Of a DNA stretch of 9,034 bases, positions 1 through 5,575 are shown piece after piece. A program made the position numbers and the translations under genes. Position 1 is the stretch's first letter. Every line of letters begins with the position of its first letter. Origin of the DNA: an uncultured bacterium (GTDB lineage Bacteria > Cyanobacteriota > Vampirovibrionia > Gastranaerophilales > Gastranaerophilaceae); NCBI GenBank assembly GCA_900551965.1, contig URYF01000065.1, positions 1 through 9,034 on the forward strand, written 5' to 3'. Under the pieces are notes generated by a model. It ran no database searches. It was not told where the DNA came from and saw nothing but the letters and a program-made list of their open reading frames with translations.

Positions 1-356
1 TTGATGATTTCCGGCGCAAAGCGGGCGGTTGTCCAATGACGTTTGCTGCAGATTTCACTTTTTACATATTGACAGGGGCGTGACAGATAAACGACGTTGG
101 GCGAAGGATCACCGAAAGCCAGTTCACGTACCAGCGTTCCGCGCGGGGTCGGATCGTTTGTTGCCCGGCCGCGGGCGTTGAAAGCATGGCCGTCGCCTTC
201 AATGTAGATTTTGTAAACGCCGTCGGGGTCAGTAATTTTTTGCCAGGTTGCTAACGTAAAATCGCGGGTCTGTATTTCCCGGTAAACGAATTCCGGCGGA
301 GCTTTGACAGCGGCACAGCCGGTCAAAAGCAATATCAGGACAATCGCTTTTCTCAT
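1..356 (-). CDS. Lipoprotein, probable alpha/beta hydrolase (5' part)
   Basis: The first 118 codons are visible; the gene runs off the left edge. The start is ATG at 354-356, preceded by an AAGGAA Shine-Dalgarno. Residues 1-14 form a short lipoprotein signal: a basic start, a run of Leu/Ile, then a lipobox L-L-T-G-C with the lipidated Cys at 14, so the protein should be membrane-anchored in the envelope. The mature part contains an I-Y-I-E-G-D-G stretch (residues 50-56) and Y-L-S-R-P-C-Q-Y-V (90-98). These resemble the region around the first core strands and oxyanion hole of a lipoprotein-type alpha/beta hydrolase family that I associate with Alphaproteobacteria. The nucleophile-elbow Ser and the catalytic His would lie outside the window, so enzymatic activity cannot be judged. 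The lipoprotein call is firm; the hydrolase call is from recall of the family. Confidence 0.65.
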   Translation of the reverse strand, partial: MRKAIVLILLLTGCAAVKAPPEFVYREIQTRDFTLATWQKITDPDGVYKIYIEGDGHAFNARGRATNDPTPRGTLVRELAFGDPSPNVVYLSRPCQYVKSEICSKRHWTTARFAPEII

Positions 357-850
357 GATTTTGTTTTCCTTGTTGAATATTAATTTTGGAATGTTCATTG
401 TTCTGTTCTTTCTTTTGGAAACAATATAACCTTTTGCCGGGTAAAAATCCACTTTTTGTATGTTCCGTCCACACGAAAACAGGGTGGAGCAGGGCAGAGG
501 ATTGGTAAAATCACGGCGGCTGTGTTCAAACGGGCCGGGTTTGATGTTTGCCGTTTTGGAGTGCCGGTGTTTGAACCGCCTGATGATCTGCGTCTGAAAA
601 AGGATTGAGGCGTTTGGCCGTTGTCTGTTTTCCCAATTGTAAAAAGAATAAATTACCCATATCGGATGGTTAGTTTTTTCTTTTTTTTGTCGTGGCGATA
701 ATTTTTCTTTTTGTCAAAGAACAACAGTAACAGGTGAAATACTGTATTCCGTTCGCCGCGGCTTTGAGGATCTGTCCGGGTGTTTCGTCCCGGGTTCGTA
801 TTTGCCGGAAACAATATCGTTGGCCGGATATTTTTTAATGAGTTTTTATT
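357..850. other. Gene-poor host-side spacer
   Basis: No convincing gene. The part next to the lipoprotein start (357-450) is AT-rich and presumably holds its minus-strand promoter and leader, but no clean -35/-10 pair stands out. At about 456-608 the plus strand has a coding-like open frame ending in TGA at 606-608, without a credible start or ribosome binding site; it may be the 3' end of a decayed gene. At 774-836 two hairpins are followed by a T-run (listed separately). Open frames on the minus strand here come from the repeat array and lack ribosome binding sites. Confidence 0.5.
776..836 (+). terminator. Hairpin pair with T-tract, terminator-like
   Basis: A CCGGG/CCCGG stem (776-780 with 789-793, 8-nt loop) is followed by an AATATC/GATATT stem (813-818 with 827-832) that runs directly into TTTTTT (831-836). 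The second stem is weak, so termination would be inefficient. It would serve a transcript from the 456-608 remnant or an unrecognised small RNA. Confidence 0.3.
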
Positions 851-1252
851 ACATTCCTTTCCGAAAAAACATTGCTTCCTCAATGAGGTGAATGCCAAGG
901 CGTTGGAATAATGACGTTCGCTTTTGATTATAATCAAACCGTCAGGTTGGCAGTTGTGTAGTCCCCGATTGGAGAGGCCTGTTTACATTTCTTTCCGAAA
1001 AACTTTGCTTCCTCAAAGAGGTGAGTGCCAAGGTGTTGGAGTAACGGTGTTCGTCTTTGATCATGATCAAACCGTCAGGTTGCGGCTGTTTTAGTTTCCA
1101 GGTCGGGGAGGACTGTTTACATTCCTAGCCAAAAAACCGTGATTTATCAATAGAGTGAGTGCCAAGATGTTGGAGAGTAACGACGCTCGTCTTTGATCAT
1201 GATCAAACCGTCAGGTTGCGGCTGTTTTAACTCCCTGATAAGAGGAGGCCTG
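851..1252. repeat. Three tandem imperfect 134-bp repeats
   Basis: Units start at an ACATT box at 851, 985 and 1119, exactly 134 bp apart. Each contains, in order: a tttCCG/ccaAAAA segment, a CCTC-AAA-GAGG-type short hairpin (intact in copies 1 and 2, decayed in copy 3), a GTGCCAAG-type box (GAATGCCAAG in copy 1), a perfect 16-bp palindrome, an AACC-GTCA-GGTT mini-hairpin present in all three, and a GAGG-C-C/ACTGT end. Palindromes lie at 923-938, 1056-1071 and 1192-1207. Copy 3 is the most divergent in its first half. Read on the minus strand the copies give related peptides, but copy 3 is frameshifted and no ribosome binding sites precede them, so coding is unlikely. I do not recognise the family; an interspersed palindromic repeat or a tandem small-RNA array both fit. 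Confidence 0.8.
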
Positions 1253-1267
1253 TCTTTTTTCGGCGAT

Positions 1268-1294
1268 ATGCCGACACGAGATGTCGGCATTTTT
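1268..1294 (+). terminator. Rho-independent terminator
   Basis: A perfect 9-bp stem, ATGCCGACA (1268-1276) with TGTCGGCAT (1282-1290), has a CGAGA loop and runs into TTTTT (1290-1294). It points rightward, sits immediately after the third repeat and insulates the tRNA promoter. Its presence implies a plus-strand transcript across the repeat array, for which no coding gene is visible. Confidence 0.75.
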
Positions 1295-1312
1295 AACGTG
1301 ATAAAAAAACTC

Positions 1313-1341
1313 TTGCCAAAATGAAAAATATGGCATAAATA
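1313..1341 (+). promoter_or_regulatory. Probable sigma-70-type promoter of tRNA-Gln
   Basis: TTGCCA (1313-1318) and TAAATA (1336-1341) are separated by 17 nt. The predicted start near 1348 lies about 40 nt before the mature tRNA. Position and spacing support it; the -10 box is not consensus. Confidence 0.5.
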
Positions 1342-1389
1342 TACTTCAGCCGTTTCAAATGCACATCTGTACATGAAACAGGATTTTCT

Positions 1390-1464
1390 TGGGGTGTCGC
1401 CAAGTGGTAAGGCAACGGTTTTTGGTATCGTCATTCGTTGGTTCGAATCCAGCCACCCCAGCCA
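1390..1464 (+). tRNA. tRNA-Gln (anticodon TTG), CCA encoded
   Basis: A complete cloverleaf. The 7-bp acceptor stem pairs TGGGGTG (1390-1396) with CACCCCA (1454-1460), the discriminator is G1461, and genomic CCA is at 1462-1464. The D arm is GCC...GGC. The anticodon stem ACGGT/ATCGT (one G-T pair) closes the loop TTTTGGT, giving anticodon TTG, which reads CAA glutamine codons. The T arm contains GGTTCGAATCC. The gene is intact although the sequence immediately downstream changes character, as when an element inserts at a tRNA 3' end and restores the tRNA. Confidence 0.97.
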
Positions 1465-1470
1465 AGACGC
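1436..1470 (+). other. Putative element attachment site (tRNA-Gln 3' end)
   Basis: Inferred only. The T arm and 3' acceptor strand of a tRNA are the classic target of tyrosine recombinases. G+C-rich host-like DNA lies to the left and A+T-rich accessory genes begin to the right. A second copy of this segment was not seen in the window, so the other end of the element would lie outside it. Confidence 0.35.
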
Positions 1471-1472
1471 GT

Positions 1473-1508
1473 AGAGGTTAGATTTTTAGGTCTAGCCTCT
1501 TGTTTTTT
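1473..1508 (+). terminator. Rho-independent terminator after tRNA-Gln
   Basis: AGAGGTTAGA (1473-1482) pairs with TCTAGCCTCT (1491-1500) over 10 bp with one G-T pair. The 8-nt loop and the T-rich tail TGTTTTTT (1501-1508) complete it. It starts 8 nt after the tRNA CCA. Confidence 0.85.
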
Positions 1509-1911
1509 AAGGATATTTTACGGTTCGTATAATATGTTTTCAAACCTAGCCTTTTTTACTATCCATACGAACCAACTCTCTCAACTATCTTTATTTTTCA
1601 ATAACTTAACCAGTTCGAATATAGTTTGTCGTTTTGGGATTATTTTTTATCCATAGTTGGATTTGAAACTTGCTTAAAATGAAAGTTTTTGACGTTGACG
1701 ACAATTTATTTTTGCTAAAATAAGCAGGATATAGCTAGGACAACCGTTTCATCTTGGCTTTCCTTTTTCTCTTAAATTTTTTTCTACTTAAACAGTATCT
1801 CTTCAAAAAAGGCTATTTTTTAACTAGCCCCTTATAACGCGTGAGATAAAAAAATTCACCTAGCCTTTTTCAGTAAGCCATATTTTTGCGACTTATGACA
1901 TAGCTAGGTCA
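1492..1911. repeat. Cluster of CTAGCC / GCTAGG sites
   Basis: The hexamer CTAGCC occurs at 1492-1497 (inside the terminator arm), 1546-1551, 1824-1829 and 1860-1865. The opposite orientation, AGCTAGG, occurs at 1733-1739 and 1903-1908 within ATAGCTAGG(A/T)CA. Two forward copies share the longer form CCTAGCCTTTTT (1545-1556 and 1859-1870). This density in about 420 bp is far above chance for one hexamer, and the cluster is confined to this intergenic region. Arm-type recombinase sites or operators for the neighbouring HTH protein are the obvious candidates. Confidence 0.6.
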
Positions 1912-1988
1912 CAGGAGCTACTTATGTATTTTTGGTTTTACTTTTTCTTAAACTTCGATAATATAAAATAAATTAAGGAGTGTACTGT
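1509..1988. other. Non-coding, repeat-rich left end of the element
   Basis: About 480 bp of A+T-rich sequence without a supportable gene. It holds the CTAGCC/GGCTAG site cluster, a 10-bp inverted repeat and a 9-bp inverted repeat (GGTTCGTAT at 1522-1530 with ATACGAACC at 1565-1573). It also holds one copy of an AAAGTTT..TGACGT motif at 1682-1704 that recurs at 5407-5429. The lie of these motifs between a tRNA 3' end and an Xis-like gene suggests a recombination or regulatory region. A weak promoter for the next gene may be TTGGTT (1932-1937) with GATAAT (1957-1962), spacer 19. Confidence 0.6.
1806..1870. repeat. 10-bp inverted repeat AAAAAGGCTA / TAGCCTTTTT
   Basis: AAAAAGGCTA at 1806-1815 is a perfect reverse complement of TAGCCTTTTT at 1861-1870, with 45 nt between. 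The arms are themselves members of the CTAGCC site family, so this is probably a pair of opposed protein sites rather than an RNA stem. Confidence 0.5.
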
Positions 1989-2870
1989 ATGGATAATTTA
2001 AGAGAGGATTTTAAAAATTGGTTAGTCAGACAAGGTATATCTGACAAACTTATTAATGGGAAATCCAGCACTGTTTACGAATATATTAGACAGCTCGATA
2101 TTTTATCAAAGAAATTATATAATTCCGATGATTGGAATTTACTTATTAAAAATGCGACAACGTTAGTCTTTTTCTATTTATTATGCGGAAAGGCTAAATA
2201 TCGGAATAATAACTACACATTTGACAAGCTACAACAATATATAAAGCTGAACAAATTACCCGAAATACATTCATGTATTCTAGCGGAATTTGCTAAATAT
2301 AAATCCAACGAAACCTTTTTGCTGCAAACTCTTAATAATAAAACGTTTAACGAAAAAGCAGGAGTGTCATTCTTAAAATTTTACCAATTTATGAGTGAAG
2401 AAAAAAAAATTTTTAATATTCCGCTTCAAGATATAAAGGATTTTGTTTCTCAACTCTTAAAAATATTGATAAAACTTAAACTAAAACCAGTTTCTGCTTC
2501 TTCTCCCGCTAGAATCGAAATGTCATCTCAAGGTATCTCTCAAACTGTTACTATTGACGAGCTAACAAATTTCTTAGAGTGCTCTCGAAGTACGATTGAA
2601 CGTTTATTAAGAAAAGGTTTTTTTACATTGGATGTCGATTCCGTAAACGCTTATTTGAAGGAGCATTATCATCCGTCAGGAATAACGTTGGTAGCAAACC
2701 CTGATTTTTTACATGAAAAGTGGTATACAATCGCTGAAGCTGCAGAATTTCTTAACTGCTCTCAAACCACCATAAAGCGATTAATCAAAAATAAACAACT
2801 TAGCTATACGAATTATTCTGCTCGTAAAATTAAAATTCTAGGCCATGATTTAAAATTTTACAAAAAATAA
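1989..2870 (+). CDS. Double Xis-like HTH DNA-binding protein
   Basis: 293 aa. ATG 1989 is chosen because AAGGAG (1975-1980) lies 8 nt upstream; a GTG at 1980 overlaps that site. Residues 4-140 are helical, and their ends (F-K-N-W-L near 8-12, F-Y-Q-F-M-S-E-E-K near 131-139) resemble the SAM-like core-binding domain of tyrosine recombinases. No catalytic Arg/His/Tyr domain follows. Instead there are two winged-HTH units of the HTH_17/excisionase type: residues about 185-226 (T-I-D-E-L-T-N-F-L-E-C-S-R-S-T-I-E-R-L) and about 245-290 (Y-T-I-A-E-A-A-E-F-L-N-C-S-Q-T-T-I-K-R-L). They are linked by a Ser/Pro-rich segment near 168-180. It should be a sequence-specific DNA-binding protein. Position beside the tRNA and the repeated sites suggests a directionality factor or repressor; that role is inferred. 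Confidence 0.75.
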   Translation: MDNLREDFKNWLVRQGISDKLINGKSSTVYEYIRQLDILSKKLYNSDDWNLLIKNATTLVFFYLLCGKAKYRNNNYTFDKLQQYIKLNKLPEIHSCILAEFAKYKSNETFLLQTLNNKTFNEKAGVSFLKFYQFMSEEKKIFNIPLQDIKDFVSQLLKILIKLKLKPVSASSPARIEMSSQGISQTVTIDELTNFLECSRSTIERLLRKGFFTLDVDSVNAYLKEHYHPSGITLVANPDFLHEKWYTIAEAAEFLNCSQTTIKRLIKNKQLSYTNYSARKIKILGHDLKFYKK

Positions 2871-2935
2871 AATCATTAAAAACAATATGATGGCAAAATT
2901 TCACAAAAAATGGTCTATAAGATGAATTTTTCCTA

Positions 2936-2964
2936 TTGACTTTTATTCAAACCTCTCTTATATG
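2936..2964 (+). promoter_or_regulatory. Sigma-70-type promoter for the acidic protein/methyltransferase unit
   Basis: TTGACT (2936-2941) and TATATG (2959-2964) are separated by the optimal 17 nt, with transcription predicted near 2971. That gives a leader of about 50 nt. The leader begins with a CGTGGTCGTTGTGACG segment containing an ACGAC-type core on the opposite strand, possibly an operator. Confidence 0.6.
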
Positions 2965-3019
2965 TATTTTCGTGGTCGTTGTGACGCATAAATTTTATTA
3001 ACTACAAGAGAGGCATAAA

Positions 3020-3364
3020 ATGTCTGAAATTAATTACAACATAAATCTGGACTATGATCCAGAAAACGAAGAATTGGCCGTTATTCTTAATAATGCTGAC
3101 AATTTTTGTAACGCGTTGGAATTGGCTGATATTTATTTCGATTCCATCAAAATTTGTATTGATTCACCTAAACATTATCGAATCTGTAAAAGAGAAGCAC
3201 CTCTTAAGATAACTGTCCCAATACAAGAAGATGACTGGGATGAAGACGATGAGGAGGAATTTTTCGATGCAGATACCTGTTGGGAAGAAGAAGATGATGA
3301 TGATGACGAATTCGATATCGATTCTGATTGTTACTGCTTTAATGATATTAAATGGAAAAATTAA
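3020..3364 (+). CDS. Highly acidic small protein, possible DNA mimic
   Basis: 114 aa. ATG 3020 follows AGAGAGG with 6 nt spacing. Residues 1-66 look like a compact mixed fold with several Cys (30, 46, 56). Residues 70-109 are extraordinarily acidic: 25 of 40 are Asp or Glu, and no Lys or Arg occurs between 64 and 110. Trp and Phe are interspersed (W73, F81-F82, W88, F98). This composition resembles DNA-mimic proteins such as phage Ocr or ArdA, which block restriction or DNA-binding enzymes, but I recognise no family. The gene's stop is followed without a gap by the start of the methyltransferase gene, so the two are co-transcribed and probably translationally coupled. A partner, inhibitor or chaperone of that enzyme, or an anti-restriction protein, are the leading guesses. 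Confidence 0.75.
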   Translation: MSEINYNINLDYDPENEELAVILNNADNFCNALELADIYFDSIKICIDSPKHYRICKREAPLKITVPIQEDDWDEDDEEEFFDADTCWEEEDDDDDEFDIDSDCYCFNDIKWKN

Positions 3365-5365
3365 ATGATGGCAAAAGAAAATCTGGCCGAAATGCCTGAA
3401 AACTATGATATGATGGACGAGGTTAAGGCTTCTGCTGTCATGAATGAAACCGAAGAGCAAAAAATTGTTGCTTCAAATGTTAACGATAACCAAGAGGGGG
3501 AAAATCCCCCCTCTCCGAAAGGAGGTGCTGCAACAAAAGCAGTTGAAGAAAATACAGTTAATGAAAATGCCCGTGATATATCACAGCCTTTGACTGTTGA
3601 AGATATTGTCAAGAGTAAACAACTTTCGCCAGAGATGCTAGCGGAAATAATCAACGCGGCTAAAAATGACAACTTATTCCCTGTTGACAACTTAGATGGC
3701 AAAGAATTGACTGATAAAATCAATGAACTTCATGAATGGGTTAATGCTGAAGAAAGTAGATTAAAAAGTATTCCTTTCTCGATAGAGCTATACAACCAGA
3801 AAAAAGCTGTTTTGCAAGCTAGAGCTGCGTATGTATTAATCCTTGAGTGCTTGATTGGTGAAAAATTACGCGAAATTCCTAGGCAGAATGGGACAAACGA
3901 AAATTCAGAAAGTCGTGCTTCTGGTGAAACGCGTACTAAAAGTCAAATTATTAAGGAAGAGTACGGACTTTCTCCCCGTTTGGCTCGGGATTTTCAACAC
4001 TTAACTTGGGACGGTGTAAAAGCAGCGATTGGACTTGCTTTTAAGCAAAAGGATATACCAACCAGAGCTTTGGCTTTGTCAAAGTCGGCTTCAATTAAAG
4101 CAAATCAAAATAAACATAATAAGGGACTTAAACATACAAAGTTTGTACTGGACTATATCGAAGAGACGGAAGCTAAAACTTTAGAGTTGGAAAAACCGAT
4201 GTATATAACAACTCTGTTTTCAAACATTTCCATTGGAGTAGCCAGAATTCACGAATTAAACTTGCATTGTCGGGTGGCCGCGGAATGGGATAAAACACGA
4301 GCTCATTGGCACGAGCTTTTATATCCCGACTGTCACATGGTGCAAGGTGATTTTACTTCCGATAAATGTTTTAATGAGGCATTGGAATGGCATAAAAAGC
4401 AAGGCTGTGATATTATCATGGCTAGCTGTTGTTGCGAGCCCTTTTCTAATTTAAATAATTCACCCAATAAAGGTGATGTACCCGAGGCTAAGCAATTTTA
4501 TTATGCTGCTGACTTCATTCTTAAAGCAAAGCCCAAGTACTTTGTGTTTGAGAATGTTCCGGGATTTGTTGATGCCAGACCTAAGATTGCTCATGACATC
4601 TTGAAAAATAAAGACGGTAAAATTCGTTGTATCGGACAATATTTGCGCGATGTTTTAGGCGAAGAATATCATCTTAATTTTGGCATCTATACGGCAGCTG
4701 ATTATGGGTGTGTTGAAGACAGATCTCGCTTAATAATCCTTGGTTGTCGCAAAGATATAAGTACCGAACCGTGGAAATTTCCTAAAAAACACTCGGTCAG
4801 AAAAATGTTATGGGAAGTTATTGGTGATTTAATGAGCTTAGGTAACGGAGAAATCGATCCAAATGACCCATGGCATTATGCCAGAGAACTGTCTGAAAAT
4901 ATTATTAAAATCTTGGCACATACTCCAACTGGCTGTAGTGCTTGGGATAATGAAGCAGAATACCAACCTTTAACTGATAGCGGCGAATATAGCAACGGTA
5001 ACTATGGCAAAGGATTCACGCGTAACGAATGGCAAGATCAATGTCCAACGATTACAACCGGAAATGGTAGTATCAGTGATGTGTATTCGCTTCATCCGGG
5101 AAGATATAATCCTGAAACACAAGAATACACAGACTGCCGCGTTTTTTCACTGAGAGAATTGCTTAAAATTATGGATTGCCCAAATGAATTCTTCGACAAA
5201 CTAAATCTTAAAAGAGAAGAAAACGGTATGTTGAATGAAACAGAAGAAAACAATCTCCGCAAAGCAATCGGGCAACACTTCTGTCCTCTACATGTAAATG
5301 CTTTATACAGCACTTTGCCTCTGCCGGCAAATGACAATAATAAACCTGATGATAATGCAGATTAA
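3365..5365 (+). CDS. DNA cytosine-C5 methyltransferase with long N-terminal extension
   Basis: 666 aa; it transfers methyl from AdoMet to C5 of cytosine. Start ATG 3365 abuts the previous stop (a second ATG is at 3368) and lacks a strong Shine-Dalgarno, pointing to coupling. Residues 1-100 are low-complexity and acidic. Residues about 100-275 are helical, including an HTH-like R-T-K-S-Q-I-I-K-E-E-Y-G-L-S segment. The catalytic domain starts near 279. Motif I is T-L-F-S-N-I-S-I-G-V (283-292). Motif IV is A-S-C-C-C-E-P-F-S with nucleophile Cys357. Motif VI is E396-N-V, motif VIII E-D-R-S-R (451-455), motif IX R-V-F-S-L-R-E-L (592-599), and motif X A-I-G-Q (634-637). The target-recognition region would be about 456-591. 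The usual Pro-Cys-Gln is Cys-Cys-Glu here. No restriction endonuclease is adjacent, so it looks like an orphan enzyme of phage or mobile-element type. Confidence 0.88.
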   Translation: MMAKENLAEMPENYDMMDEVKASAVMNETEEQKIVASNVNDNQEGENPPSPKGGAATKAVEENTVNENARDISQPLTVEDIVKSKQLSPEMLAEIINAAKNDNLFPVDNLDGKELTDKINELHEWVNAEESRLKSIPFSIELYNQKKAVLQARAAYVLILECLIGEKLREIPRQNGTNENSESRASGETRTKSQIIKEEYGLSPRLARDFQHLTWDGVKAAIGLAFKQKDIPTRALALSKSASIKANQNKHNKGLKHTKFVLDYIEETEAKTLELEKPMYITTLFSNISIGVARIHELNLHCRVAAEWDKTRAHWHELLYPDCHMVQGDFTSDKCFNEALEWHKKQGCDIIMASCCCEPFSNLNNSPNKGDVPEAKQFYYAADFILKAKPKYFVFENVPGFVDARPKIAHDILKNKDGKIRCIGQYLRDVLGEEYHLNFGIYTAADYGCVEDRSRLIILGCRKDISTEPWKFPKKHSVRKMLWEVIGDLMSLGNGEIDPNDPWHYARELSENIIKILAHTPTGCSAWDNEAEYQPLTDSGEYSNGNYGKGFTRNEWQDQCPTITTGNGSISDVYSLHPGRYNPETQEYTDCRVFSLRELLKIMDCPNEFFDKLNLKREENGMLNETEENNLRKAIGQHFCPLHVNALYSTLPLPANDNNKPDDNAD

Positions 5366-5372
5366 GGATTAT

Positions 5373-5400
5373 AGGAGGTAGTTTCGGCTGCCTCCTTTTT
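5373..5400 (+). terminator. Rho-independent terminator after the C5 methyltransferase
   Basis: AGGAGGTAG (5373-5381) pairs with CTGCCTCCT (5388-5396) over 9 bp with one G-T pair, loop TTTCGG, then TTTTT. It lies 8 nt past the stop codon and closes the two-gene unit. Confidence 0.9.
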
Positions 5401-5406
5401 ACTTTT

Positions 5407-5442
5407 AAAGTTTGTGACGTGAACGACAAAAACTTTTTATAC
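5407..5442 (+). promoter_or_regulatory. Shared AAAGTTT..TGACGT motif and possible promoter
   Basis: AAAGTTTGTGACGTGAACGA (5407-5426) continues into CAA and matches 1682-1704 at about 20 of 23 positions. GTGACG within it is 17 nt upstream of TTATAC, a plausible -35/-10 pair for the gene at 5576. The same motif in front of two genes suggests shared regulation or a conserved promoter. Confidence 0.35.
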
Positions 5443-5575
5443 AACCGCTTGTCTGCTTTCCTTATATATACGTTGCAAAATATCAAAAGTACGCAAAAAA
5501 AATCGTTTTGGAAAAATTTTTTATCAAATCCGCATGAAGTGACAATTCTAAATCAAAAAAGGAAAGGAATTGTTC

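Noticed and set aside
229..474. 81-codon open frame on the minus strand across the lipoprotein start
   Set aside because: It overlaps the lipoprotein in another frame, has no ribosome binding site, and its translation is low in structure.
653..937. 94-codon minus-strand frame in the first 134-bp repeat
   Set aside because: The copies give related peptides, but copy 3 is frameshifted, there are no ribosome binding sites, and the conserved features are palindromes rather than codons.
851..1252. CRISPR array
   Set aside because: The units are 134 bp and similar along their whole length; there are no short identical repeats with unique spacers and no cas genes.
1147..1434. 95-codon minus-strand frame running from the tRNA into repeat 3
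   Set aside because: It begins inside the tRNA gene and crosses a promoter and a terminator.
1438..1656. 72-codon plus-strand frame starting in the tRNA T arm
   Set aside because: It starts inside the tRNA and runs through its terminator.
1989..2870. Tyrosine recombinase (integrase) call for the HTH protein
   Set aside because: The N-terminal helices resemble a core-binding domain, but there is no Arg-His-x-x-Arg-Tyr catalytic part; two HTH units take its place.
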